In this document: piece by piece, positions 19,499 through 27,873 of the stretch | Layout of the letters: the number at the start of each line of letters is the position of its first letter | Position numbering within the stretch: the first letter of the stretch is position 1 | Assembly (NCBI RefSeq): GCF_000424325.1 | Contig: NZ_AUJR01000042.1 | Location: 1 to 44,729, forward strand | DNA: 44,729 nt | DNA from: [Clostridium] clostridioforme AGR2157 | GTDB taxonomy: Bacteria > Bacillota > Clostridia > Lachnospirales > Lachnospiraceae | Reading direction: 5' to 3' | Notes under the pieces: model-generated | What the model was told of the DNA's origin: nothing | The model's input: only the letters and a program-made list of their open reading frames with translations | Databases searched by the model: none | Position numbers and translations under genes: made by a program

Positions 19499-21297
19499 AG
19501 CAAATGAATGTCAGCGTAACAGATAAGAAAATCAATACCAAGGGCACCATGGGCCGTCTGTTCCGTTTTATGAAACCATACAGAATCAGAACCATTGTCA
19601 TGGTGGCCTGCCTTGTCATGGGAGCCGTGTTTACCACCCTGGGACCATATACCCTTGGCAGGGCCATGGATGCGCTGGTGGCCGTGGCGGTGGACGGCGC
19701 CGGGGTCCTTCAGGGATTTAAGGCGTTCATCACCGTGCTGATGCAATTGGGCTGTGTGTATATACTGGCCTTTCTTTTCAACTATTCCGGCCAATACATC
19801 GTGGCAGGGGTGGCGGAGCGCACAATGCATGATCTGCGCATGGCAGTGGACAGGAAAATCCGCCGTTTGCCCCTGGCCTACTTTGACAGCAATACATTCG
19901 GAGAAGTGTTAAGCCGCGTCACCAATGATGTGGATACCATAGACACCTCCCTTCAGCAGAGCATCAGCCAGGTTATCACAGCGGTCTGTACCATGGTATT
20001 CATATTCGTAATGATGCTGGTGGTCAGCCCTGTCCTGACCCTGATTGGGATTTGCGTCATCCCGGTTTGCGGCCTGGTGAGCATGAAGGTGGTAAAACAT
20101 TCCCAGCGGTATTTCCAGGGACAGCAGTCCGCGCTGGGGGAGCTTACCGGGTATGTGGAGGAGATGTACAACGGACAGAACGTGATTGCCGCCTTTGGAA
20201 AAGAGGAGGACATCATCGGTAATTTTGAGGACATCAACAACCGCCTCTACGACAATGGCTGGAAAGCGCAGTTTTCTTCCAGCATCATCATGCCCTTAAC
20301 ACAGGCCCTGACCAACATCGGTTATGTGGGTGTGGCAGTTGTCAGCGGATGGCTCTGCATCAACGGCAGGCTGAGAATAGGTATGATTCAGTCCTTCATC
20401 CAGTATCTGCGCCAGTTCTCCCAGCCCATCAACCAGGTATCCAACATTGCCAACATCATGCAGGCTACCATGGCTGCGGCCCAAAGGGTATTTGAGTTCC
20501 TGGATGCACAGGAGGAGGTGCCGGAAGCAGAGAAACCACAATTCCCTGAAAGCCGGGAAGGAAATGTGGATTTCAGCCATGTGCGGTTTGGTTACACGGA
20601 GGGCCGGCCCCTGATTCATAATTTGGACCTGCATGTACATGCAGGCGACAAGATTGCAATTGTAGGGCCCACCGGAGCAGGAAAGACAACGCTGGTAAAT
20701 CTGATTCTCCGTTTTTACGATGTAAATGGAGGGAGCATTACCATTGACGGCGTGGATGTGCGGGATATGAAACGGGAGGCCCTGCGCTCCATGATAGGTA
20801 TGGTGCTGCAGGATACATGGCTGTTCGCAGGCACCATAAAAGAAAATATTCGCTACGGAAGGCTGGATGCCACTGACCAGGAGGTCATCGCCGCTGCCAA
20901 GGCAGCCCACGCCCACGGATTCATCATGGCTATGCCGGGAGGCTACGAGATGGAGCTTCACGAGGGCGCTTCCAATATCGCCCAGGGCCAGCGCCAGCTT
21001 CTGACCATTGCCCGGGCCTTCCTGTCAGACCCGGAAATCCTCATTCTGGATGAGGCAACCTCATCCGTGGACACAAGGACCGAGGTGGCAATCCAGAAGG
21101 CCATGAATAAACTGATGGAAGGACGGACCAGTTTTGTCATTGCCCACCGTTTATCCACGATTAAGGATGCGGAACTGATTGTGTACATGGAACATGGAGA
21201 TATCAAGGAGGTGGGAAACCACAAGGAGCTTTTGGCTAAGGACGGCTACTATGCAGCCTTGTATAACAGCCAGTTTGCGGCTGAAAATGCGGGATAG
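19495..21297 (+). CDS. ABC exporter half-transporter B (catalytic partner)
   Basis: 600 residues: six membrane segments (about 20-330) and an ATPase with Walker A GPTGAGKTT, Walker B ILILDEATSSVD (catalytic Glu present) and H-loop FVIAHRLSTI. Its signature reads IAQGQRQLLTIARA instead of LSGGQ. Because each composite site pairs Walker motifs of one half with the signature of the other, A's good signature plus B's good Glu make the one working site, and the two degenerate elements share the other. It probably exports drugs, peptides or lipids. Confidence 0.93.
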   Translation: MKQMNVSVTDKKINTKGTMGRLFRFMKPYRIRTIVMVACLVMGAVFTTLGPYTLGRAMDALVAVAVDGAGVLQGFKAFITVLMQLGCVYILAFLFNYSGQYIVAGVAERTMHDLRMAVDRKIRRLPLAYFDSNTFGEVLSRVTNDVDTIDTSLQQSISQVITAVCTMVFIFVMMLVVSPVLTLIGICVIPVCGLVSMKVVKHSQRYFQGQQSALGELTGYVEEMYNGQNVIAAFGKEEDIIGNFEDINNRLYDNGWKAQFSSSIIMPLTQALTNIGYVGVAVVSGWLCINGRLRIGMIQSFIQYLRQFSQPINQVSNIANIMQATMAAAQRVFEFLDAQEEVPEAEKPQFPESREGNVDFSHVRFGYTEGRPLIHNLDLHVHAGDKIAIVGPTGAGKTTLVNLILRFYDVNGGSITIDGVDVRDMKREALRSMIGMVLQDTWLFAGTIKENIRYGRLDATDQEVIAAAKAAHAHGFIMAMPGGYEMELHEGASNIAQGQRQLLTIARAFLSDPEILILDEATSSVDTRTEVAIQKAMNKLMEGRTSFVIAHRLSTIKDAELIVYMEHGDIKEVGNHKELLAKDGYYAALYNSQFAAENAG

Positions 21298-21445
21298 GAT
21301 GTTTAGAACAGTGCAGGCGTGAAAAAATCAAGGTGCAAGGGACAGGAAGGTTTGCGATACCATAAAAAAAGCCTGTCATGGGTTCATTCCTCCTGTAATG
21401 AACGCCCGACAAACAGTAGTGCTGTTCTTATTATAGCGCACCTGT

Positions 21446-21561
21446 CCTTATTTGTCATTGGGCGGTTTGACGGTTTCTGATTTTATGAGCCGTATCATCT
21501 TGTCGTGGAGCCGTTCCGAGCCGCCGCAGGAGGTAGACACTTCATAGTATGTGCCGTCGAA
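21446..21561 (-). pseudogene. C-terminal fragment of an unidentified gene, possibly from a mobile element
   Basis: The minus strand reads DGTYYEVSTSCGGSERLHDK, then MIRLIKSETVKPPNDK and a stop near 21460. The composition and clean stop suggest the real end of a protein whose front was lost where zinc-ribbon sequence begins (about 21560). I do not recognise the family. Downstream on the same strand there is no gene up to the exporter stop. Confidence 0.4.
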
Positions 21562-21790
21562 CTTCTATATCTGTCCTAACTGCGGAAATATGATTACTGC
21601 AATAACGGATACAAGCATATTTTGTTGTGGGAAAAAACTAAAATTACTGCAACCCGTGAAAGCTTGACAGGTGATAGTATTATGCTACGAAAACAATATC
21701 CGGAATGGGAATTGCAAGTGCGTATCCCTATTTTTGCACATGGCAGATTACTTTGGTATTGTAATAAGCATGTGACTTGCAAACATGGAA
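21560..21790 (+). pseudogene. Fragment of a small zinc-ribbon (desulfoferrodoxin-like N-terminus) protein
   Basis: The plus strand reads FYICPNCGNMITAITDTS and FCCGKKLKLLQPVKA, a CxxC...CC ribbon. A different frame (from about 21664) then reads GDSIMLRKQYPEWELQVRIP and GRLLWYCNKHV, which fits the C-terminal end of the same ~120-residue family. The middle is deleted and the frame broken. The family match is from memory of similar small Lachnospiraceae proteins, whose function is not established. Confidence 0.5.
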
Positions 21791-21940
21791 ACGGGGCGGG
21801 ATGCAGGGTTCCTCGTCATGTTAACATTTTTAATACATGACGTGTCGAAAACGTTGAAATGCTTATAGACGCTGCATTTGTAGAAAATACTCGTCAGATT
21901 TTCTAGGATCCAGGATTGATGATGAAATGATGGAAAGATA

Positions 21941-21983
21941 AAGCGTCATGCCAGCAGTAACTACTAAAGTGGTCATGACGCTT
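21941..21983 (-). terminator. Hairpin after the SsuBC-like operon, probable terminator
   Basis: AAGCGTCATG (21941-21950) pairs perfectly with CATGACGCTT (21974-21983). Read on the minus strand it lies about 70 bases after the permease stop and is followed by TTATCTTTCC, a weak T-rich tail. Confidence 0.5.
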
Positions 21984-22053
21984 GAAATTGAGTTTATATT
22001 TTTTGCCTTCTGCATTTAAACAATTTAGGCTAATGTACGGTCTGTGTTGCAGT

Positions 22054-22878
22054 TTATCTAAGAGTAGTTATCTTGGTCTCCGCATACGCAATAATCTGAT
22101 ACAACACCCCCGACACAATACAAAGTATCACAATAGAGGTCACCACCATGGTCATGGCAAAGGTCTGGGAGCCATAGGTAATCAGATATCCCAGTCCGGC
22201 TTTGGCGCTCAGGAATTCACCTATAATCACGCCCACCAGACACAGTCCGATGTTCACCTTCATATTGCTTATAACAAGGGGAAGGGAACCGGGCAGCAGA
22301 ACCTTCAGGAGCACATCCTTTCGTCCGCCTCCCAGGGAGTAAATCAGCTTGATCTGTTCCGCATCCATCTGGGAAAATCCTGTGTATAAGGTCAGAATGG
22401 AGCCAAATACAGCCACGGACACAGCAGCCACCACAATGGTCCGCATGTTATTGCCCAGCCACACAATCAAAAGGGGGGCCAGGGCGGATTTGGGTAGGCT
22501 GTTTAACAGAACAAGGAAGGGCTCCAGCACCAGGGCCACGCTTTTGCTGGACCACAGAAGCAGGGCGCATGCCAGGCCGAAGATTGTGCACACGGCAAAG
22601 CTGATAAGGGTTTCCATAAGGGTCACCCCTGTGTGGAGGAACAGGCTTCCGTCCTTTGCCATGGAAACCAGGCATTTGGCAATCATGACAGGGGAGCTGA
22701 AAATGAAGCTGTCAATCCAGTGCATGTCGGCCGCCAGTTCCCACAGGGCCAGGAGAAGGACCAGCAGCATGACGCGGCATATGGTCACCTGGTGGTGGCG
22801 CCGTATTTCACGGGCCACATATTCCTGCTGGGCCACGGACATATTGCAGGCTGATACGGGCTGTTTATCTCTATTCAT
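22054..22878 (-). CDS. ABC importer permease, SsuC/TauC/NrtB-like
   Basis: A 274-residue inner-membrane permease with about six segments and the cytoplasmic EAA-type loop (SLGGGRKDVLLKVLLPGSLP), typical of sulfonate, taurine, nitrate and thiamine-precursor importers. Its start overlaps the ATPase stop by eight bases, with the AAGGAGC site inside the ATPase gene. No binding-protein gene is adjacent. A lipoprotein of the matching NMT1/SsuA type occurs at 36006-37010 on the same strand and may be the partner. Confidence 0.9.
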   Translation of the reverse strand: MNRDKQPVSACNMSVAQQEYVAREIRRHHQVTICRVMLLVLLLALWELAADMHWIDSFIFSSPVMIAKCLVSMAKDGSLFLHTGVTLMETLISFAVCTIFGLACALLLWSSKSVALVLEPFLVLLNSLPKSALAPLLIVWLGNNMRTIVVAAVSVAVFGSILTLYTGFSQMDAEQIKLIYSLGGGRKDVLLKVLLPGSLPLVISNMKVNIGLCLVGVIIGEFLSAKAGLGYLITYGSQTFAMTMVVTSIVILCIVSGVLYQIIAYAETKITTLR

Positions 22879-23638
22879 ATGTCTTCAGCTCCTTCCATAC
22901 CATATTAAAGTAAGCAGAGAATTCCGGACAGTTCCTGCGGTCCAGGGAGCGGGTGCACATTTCCGGAAAATCAATGGACAGGATTTTCTTGATCCGGCCG
23001 GGACGGGGGGACAGGACCAGGATGCGGTCAGCCACGCTGATGGCCTCAGACAGGTCGTGGGTCACCAGTATGGCGGTCTTGTGTGTCTGACGGATGATGG
23101 AGCTGATGTCGTCGCACACAGACAGCCGGGTCTGGTAATCCAGGGCTGAAAATGGTTCGTCCAGGAGAAGAAGGTCCGGTTTAAGGGCCAGGGTCCGTAT
23201 GAGGGCCGCTCTCTGGCGCATGCCGCCGGACAGCTCCGAAGGTTTGGCATATTCAAAACCTGCCAGACCGTAGGCCGCCATCATTTCCAGCAGTTCCTGC
23301 CTGGCAGGTTCGTCCAACCGCTTTTGAATTTCAAGGCCAAGGGATATATTGGAGAAAATATTTCTCCATTCAAATAAATGATCCTTCTGCAGCATGTATC
23401 CAATGGCTGAAGGAGATTTGGTCAGGGGGACGCCGTCTATGCTGATGGTGCCTCCCTCAGGCTGTGTCAGTCCGCACAGCATGGACAGAAGGGTGGACTT
23501 GCCGCATCCGGAAGGTCCCACGATAGCCAGGAATTCCCCGGGGGACACATCAAATGATATATGGTCAAGGGCCAGCGTCTCACCATCCAGCGAATGGTAG
23601 GAATAGCTGACCCCGTCTACTTCCAGTTTGGGAATCAT
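22871..23638 (-). CDS. ABC importer ATPase, SsuB/TauB/NrtD-like
   Basis: 255 residues with Walker A GPSGCGKST, Q-loop (MLQKDHLFEW), signature LSGGMRQRAALIRTL, Walker B LLLLDEPFSALD and H-loop LVTHDLSEAI. It powers uptake through the permease encoded next. ATG 23638 has AAGGAG upstream. On the minus strand TATAAT lies about 45 bases upstream of the gene, but I see no good -35. Confidence 0.92.
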   Translation of the reverse strand: MIPKLEVDGVSYSYHSLDGETLALDHISFDVSPGEFLAIVGPSGCGKSTLLSMLCGLTQPEGGTISIDGVPLTKSPSAIGYMLQKDHLFEWRNIFSNISLGLEIQKRLDEPARQELLEMMAAYGLAGFEYAKPSELSGGMRQRAALIRTLALKPDLLLLDEPFSALDYQTRLSVCDDISSIIRQTHKTAILVTHDLSEAISVADRILVLSPRPGRIKKILSIDFPEMCTRSLDRRNCPEFSAYFNMVWKELKTYE

Positions 23639-23717
23639 GAAGAAGCTCCTTTCAATTAGAAATCAATTCCTTGATTTATTATATGTAGACAACGGGAAAC
23701 CGTTCGCTCGGAGCAGG

Positions 23718-23763
23718 AAAAAAGAAAACAGGCCCCCGCCGCTTGGGCGCGGCAGGAAGCCTG
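23718..23763 (-). terminator. Rho-independent terminator of the deacetylase gene
   Basis: On the minus strand CAGGC...CCGC pairs with GCGG...GCCTG (outer arms 23763-23759 and 23733-23729), followed by TTTTCTTTTTT. It starts about 34 bases after the stop codon. Confidence 0.85.
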
Positions 23764-23796
23764 CATGATAACAATATGAGTGGGAGCCGTAAGCCG

Positions 23797-25377
23797 TTAC
23801 TTCTGGTAGCTCCAGCTCACCGGCGTGGGCCTGGCTGAGTCAAACACCTGGGCGGCGTCAAACAAATCGGTCAGGCGTTTCCTGGCCGGGTCTGTCTGGA
23901 TGAGGTCCTCATACAGGCGGTAGCCGTCCAGGTTTCTTCTGGCCATACGGAAGTAGTTTGTACCCATCTGGGACCAGTAGGGCTTGCTGGCATCCACGTT
24001 GCAGAAATAGCGGAATCCCTTGGCTTCCAGGTAGGCAAAGCGGGGATTGTCCTGATGGTAGGGACGCCAGTCGGCAATGTCGTTGCCATAAGGATAGAGG
24101 ATGATATCGGTGGGCCCTATGAGGGACTCCACCTCGGCCTCCCATTTGTCCGTATCGGTCCGGAAACGCTCCTCATCAATGGCAAATCCGGCCTCCGGGT
24201 CATCCGCCACGCCCAGGTGCAGGTGGCCCCAGCTGTGGGAAGCCAGCTCCCAGCCATTATCCTTCAGACACTGGGCCACCCTGGCTGCCTGTTCCCGGTC
24301 AGCCTCATAGGTGGGGCTGCCCTGGTAGGAGGAGGCAGTTCGATACCCCAGTATGCCTTCATAGCCGGTAAATGCGATAATGGCCCTTGCCCCTTTGTAG
24401 GAAAAGTCGGGGTGCTCCTGTATGAAGTCCTCCAAAAGCGGAATCAAATCATAGGAACCGGTGGATGTGGTGCCGTCGTCCATGACCATCTCGCAGGTGG
24501 GCTTTCCATCCTCGCCAATCACGACCCGTTTGGCAAACCCGTCCCCGTCCATGTAGGGATAGTAGCAGACATCATCCTGGGACATGACAAAGGGCTTCTT
24601 TCCCTCCGGGAGCATGACGCTGCCCTTTACAAAGCGGACGTTTCCGTTCTCATCAGGTGCCTCGTAGGCCACATCGTGGATGCGGACCAGCACATAGCCC
24701 TTCTGGTACATATCCTCCAGTATCTTAAGAAATTCATCCCTGGTGGTCATGACGGAATTATAGTTGGCGCTGTCCGTATCCCCGTCAAATGCCTTGGAGG
24801 TATCCATGATAAGGGAGTGGAAGAAAATGTGGGTGACAGCGTTCATGTCGGCGGGAGCCAGGGCGGCCTTCTGTGATTCATACCGTGCCAGCGCCTCCTT
24901 CATACGGGAGTCCTTAAGGTCCAGGCCGCTGGAGTTGATAAGCTCTGCCGCCTTGTCGTAATCATAACCCATGGCGATGCGGTCAGCCTGGGCTATGAGC
25001 CGGGAAATATCGTCCTGGGGAGCTACCGTGGAAGGCTGGTCCGATGAGCCGGAGGAACTATCTCCGGAAGCCCCGGAGGAACCATCGCCGGAGACTCCGC
25101 CGGAATTGCCGCCGGAAGCCCCGCCGGAGGAATCCGGACCATCGGAAGCGCTGCCCCCGTCCGGATTAGGAGAGCCGCCCTGCCCTGATGCGGCAATGAC
25201 CTGGACCGTTCCGTCCGGCTGTTTCGCTAAAACAAACCGGTAGAGGGCGAAAGTGCCTCCCCCTGCCAGTACAGTGATTGCTAATAATAAAATAAATATA
25301 GGAAGATGCCGTGACATCCGTGCAAGCTTCTGCCTGCGCCTGCGTGACTGCCTGCGTCTGAAATCTGTTCTGCTCAT
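23797..25377 (-). CDS. Membrane-anchored polysaccharide deacetylase (CE4, NodB-like)
   Basis: 526 residues. A very basic N-terminus (RRRQSRRRRQK) precedes one membrane segment (about 26-49), then a Gly/Ser/Pro linker (about 64-118) and an extracellular catalytic region. NodB motifs seen are SQDDV with D268/D269, SHSWGH with H381 and H385 (zinc ligands), and LYPYGN (427-432). The stretch between motifs 1 and 2 is longer than in PgdA, so this is a divergent CE4 member. It probably removes acetyl groups from peptidoglycan or a surface polysaccharide. The start has AGGAGAG nine bases upstream. Confidence 0.88.
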   Translation of the reverse strand: MSRTDFRRRQSRRRRQKLARMSRHLPIFILLLAITVLAGGGTFALYRFVLAKQPDGTVQVIAASGQGGSPNPDGGSASDGPDSSGGASGGNSGGVSGDGSSGASGDSSSGSSDQPSTVAPQDDISRLIAQADRIAMGYDYDKAAELINSSGLDLKDSRMKEALARYESQKAALAPADMNAVTHIFFHSLIMDTSKAFDGDTDSANYNSVMTTRDEFLKILEDMYQKGYVLVRIHDVAYEAPDENGNVRFVKGSVMLPEGKKPFVMSQDDVCYYPYMDGDGFAKRVVIGEDGKPTCEMVMDDGTTSTGSYDLIPLLEDFIQEHPDFSYKGARAIIAFTGYEGILGYRTASSYQGSPTYEADREQAARVAQCLKDNGWELASHSWGHLHLGVADDPEAGFAIDEERFRTDTDKWEAEVESLIGPTDIILYPYGNDIADWRPYHQDNPRFAYLEAKGFRYFCNVDASKPYWSQMGTNYFRMARRNLDGYRLYEDLIQTDPARKRLTDLFDAAQVFDSARPTPVSWSYQK

Positions 25378-25531
25378 AAAATCTCTCCTGTATCTGGTAC
25401 TTGCCTACTCATTATAGCATAGAATCCATGAAGTGGGTACTATGAAAGAAAAACAAATATTGGAATTGAAATTCATCTTTTTCCGTGGTATGTTTAAGTA
25501 GATATGAATAAACATAAAGGAGAACAGGAAC

Positions 25532-25972
25532 ATGGAAGATATGGTAAAGGATCCTAATTGCGCATATTGTATGCAGGGAGAACTGGTGGCTAAGTTCGGT
25601 TATCCTGTGTGCGAGATGAAGACAGGCTTTCTCTATGTATTTAAGGAGCAGAGCAAGAAGGGCAGGGTCATCCTGGCCCATAAGAAGCATGTCAGTGAGC
25701 TCATTGACCTGACCGACGAGGAGAGGAATGATTACTTTGCGGAGGTGGCCCAGGTGGCCCGCGCCGTTCATAAGGTGTTCCGGCCGGACAAGGTAAATTA
25801 CGGCGCTTACGGAGATACAGGACATCACCTGCACTTTCACATTGTCCCCAAGTATGAGGGCGGTGAGGAATGGGGCGGTACCTTTGAGATGAACAGCGGA
25901 AGGACCATGCTCACAGACGCTGAGTACGAGAAGATGGCAGAGGACTTAAGACAGGCCCTGAAGGAAGTATAA
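25532..25972 (+). CDS. HIT-family nucleotide-binding hydrolase
   Basis: 146 residues with the histidine triad H99-x-H101-x-H103 in GHHLHFHIVPKY and an N-terminal CAYC pair (C10, C13) that may hold zinc. HIT proteins hydrolyse nucleotide-phosphate links such as AMP-lysine or dinucleoside polyphosphates; the substrate here is not known. A single gene: start after AAAGGAG, divergent from the deacetylase and ended by a strong terminator. Confidence 0.9.
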   Translation: MEDMVKDPNCAYCMQGELVAKFGYPVCEMKTGFLYVFKEQSKKGRVILAHKKHVSELIDLTDEERNDYFAEVAQVARAVHKVFRPDKVNYGAYGDTGHHLHFHIVPKYEGGEEWGGTFEMNSGRTMLTDAEYEKMAEDLRQALKEV

Positions 25973-26000
25973 TTATAATAAGGCAGGAAAATAAGGTAGG

Positions 26001-26047
26001 AAAAATGCAGCAGGATCCGGTATAATCACGGCCCGCTGCATTTTTTT
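26001..26047 (+). terminator. Rho-independent terminator of the HIT gene
   Basis: AAAAATGCAGC (26001-26011) pairs with GCTGCATTTTT (26035-26045), followed by more T. It works on paper in both directions. Confidence 0.85.
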
Positions 26048-26131
26048 GCGGTAGAAACCAAGGTTTTGCGGGCATAAGCTGTCTGTCCACTCCCATACAA
26101 TTAGTAGCAGATGATTTTATTGGAGGAAAAT

Positions 26132-27535
26132 ATGAGACGGATTGCAGCGATATTGTGCTCAGCAGCAATACTGGCCTCCTATCCCGGGATTGCCGCCCTG
26201 GGTCAGGAGCCGGAAATAGCCATCCCCGTGGGAGCAGGGGTATCAGGGAGCAGTCTCTATGGACAGGAAGAAGGATGGACAGGAGGGGATGCGCAGGCGG
26301 CGGGAAGCGGGCAGGAAACGGGAGGCGCGCAGGCAGAAGGAAATGTGCAGGCAGCGGGAAATGCCCAGGCAGCGGGAAATGCCCAGGCAGCGGGAAATGC
26401 CCAGGCAGCTGAGGCGCCTGCGGACCAGAACCAGGCAGCGGTCCAGATAGCCGCTCCATCGGCCATTCTCATGGAAGCGTCAACCGGACAGGTAATCTAT
26501 GAAAAGGGTGCAGATGAAAAGCGCAGCCCGGCCAGTGTTACCAAGGTTATGACGCTGATATTGATTTTCGATGCCCTTCAGTCCGGGAAAATCCAGCTGA
26601 CGGACGAGGTGGTCACCAGCGCCCATGCCAAATCCATGGGAGGTTCCCAGGTGTTCCTGGAGGAAGGTGAGAAACAGACCGTGGAGACCTTGATTAAATG
26701 CATTGTCATTGCATCCGGCAATGACGCGTCTGTGGCCATGGCGGAGTACATAGCAGGCAGCGAGGATGAATTTGTGCGGATGATGAATGAAAGGGCAGCC
26801 GGCCTTGGCATGGTCAATACCCATTTCGTGGATTGCTGCGGCCTTACGGAATCCGCGGACCATTACACCACGGCCAGGGATATTGCCATCATGAGCCGCG
26901 AGCTGATTAATAAATATCCGCAGATACATAATTATTCCACCATATGGATGGAAAATATAACACATGTCACAAAGCAGGGAACAAAGGAATTCGGCCTGTC
27001 CAATACAAATAAGCTGCTTAAGATGGCAACTAATTTTACGGTCACGGGCCTTAAGACGGGTTCCACGTCCATTGCCAAGTACTGCCTGTCAGCCACGGCG
27101 GAAAAGGACGGGGTACGCCTTATCGCTGCCATCATGGCTGCGCCGGATTTCAAGGCCAGGTTTGCAGACGCCCAGACACTTCTCAACTATGGTTATGCAA
27201 ACTGCAAGCTCTATGAAGACAAGGAACATCTGCCGCTGCCCCAGATGCCGGTTACAGGAGGCGTGGAGGATGAGGTAGGGCTGACCTACGAGGGAACATT
27301 TTCCTACCTGAGCCTTAAGGGGGAGGATTTGGGAGCCATCGAGAAGAAGCTGGTGCTTCTGGAATCCGTACCCGCCCCAGTGGAACCGGGGCAGAAGGCA
27401 GGCGTGCTGGAATACTCCCTGGGCGGCAAAAAGCTGGGAGAGGTTAATGTGCTGACCAACGGAAGCATACGGGAAGCAGGGTATATGGATTATTTGAAGA
27501 AGCTTGTGGGGGCTTGGAAGCTGAACCGGCAGTAG
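26132..27535 (+). CDS. D-alanyl-D-alanine carboxypeptidase (PBP5/DacF family, S11)
   Basis: 467 residues from ATG 26132, which has GGAGG six bases upstream; the frame's ATG at 26111 lacks one. A signal peptide (about 1-25) precedes an Ala/Gly/Gln-rich repeat linker (about 50-95). The catalytic S11 domain has SxxK as S135-VT-K138 (RSPASVTKVM), SGN in IVIASGNDAS and KTG in GLKTGSTS. A C-terminal PBP5-like beta domain follows. It trims the terminal D-Ala from peptidoglycan stem peptides outside the membrane. The C-terminal amphipathic end (YLKKLVGAWKL) probably attaches it to the membrane. Confidence 0.93.
   Translation: MRRIAAILCSAAILASYPGIAALGQEPEIAIPVGAGVSGSSLYGQEEGWTGGDAQAAGSGQETGGAQAEGNVQAAGNAQAAGNAQAAGNAQAAEAPADQNQAAVQIAAPSAILMEASTGQVIYEKGADEKRSPASVTKVMTLILIFDALQSGKIQLTDEVVTSAHAKSMGGSQVFLEEGEKQTVETLIKCIVIASGNDASVAMAEYIAGSEDEFVRMMNERAAGLGMVNTHFVDCCGLTESADHYTTARDIAIMSRELINKYPQIHNYSTIWMENITHVTKQGTKEFGLSNTNKLLKMATNFTVTGLKTGSTSIAKYCLSATAEKDGVRLIAAIMAAPDFKARFADAQTLLNYGYANCKLYEDKEHLPLPQMPVTGGVEDEVGLTYEGTFSYLSLKGEDLGAIEKKLVLLESVPAPVEPGQKAGVLEYSLGGKKLGEVNVLTNGSIREAGYMDYLKKLVGAWKLNRQ
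26341..26411 (+). repeat. 18-bp tandem repeat in the carboxypeptidase linker
   Basis: Four units of AATGCCCAGGCAGCGGGA, the first and last slightly changed, encode NAQAAG. Units keep the frame, so linker length can vary. Confidence 0.9.
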
Positions 27536-27567
27536 GGCGTTGGGGGTTGGGTATTGCGGGTATTAAT

Positions 27568-27599
27568 AGGCTGTCCTCCTGGTGGAGGACGGCCTTTTT
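27568..27599 (+). terminator. Rho-independent terminator of the carboxypeptidase gene
   Basis: AGGCTGTCCTCC and GGAGGACGGCCT pair around TGGT, followed by TTTT. Confidence 0.88.
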
Positions 27600-27812
27600 A
27601 GAGGGATTTTTAACGGAAAATATGGCTGCATTCATTATTAGACAATGAATATTAAAATAGAAAAAAGTACCAATTACATCAGGCGGGAATAAAGATAATA
27701 TAATGTATATGACAAACAATTTTTCGTCTCATTTCTGTGATTCTATAAAAATGCATAAAAATACCCCCCTAATCAGGAAAAAGCCCCCCTTATTTGTGAA
27801 ACTGAAGCTTGG

Positions 27813-27818
27813 TATAAT
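27813..27818 (+). promoter_or_regulatory. Extended -10 promoter candidate of the sugar ABC operon
   Basis: TTGGTATAAT holds an extended -10 (TG-N-TATAAT) 55 bases before the ATPase start; the -35 is poor. Another TATAAT at 27699-27704 with a weak -35 lies further upstream. The 270-base gap before the gene otherwise shows AT-rich DNA and no ORF I trust. Confidence 0.5.
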
Positions 27819-27873
27819 AGAACCAGAGATAAAAGTCAGACAATGGATTATGAAGAAGGACAGGTGGCTGAGA

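Noticed and set aside
26281-26411. Repeat array that could suggest a CRISPR-like structure
   Set aside because: The 18-bp units are contiguous, without spacers, and lie in frame inside the carboxypeptidase linker.
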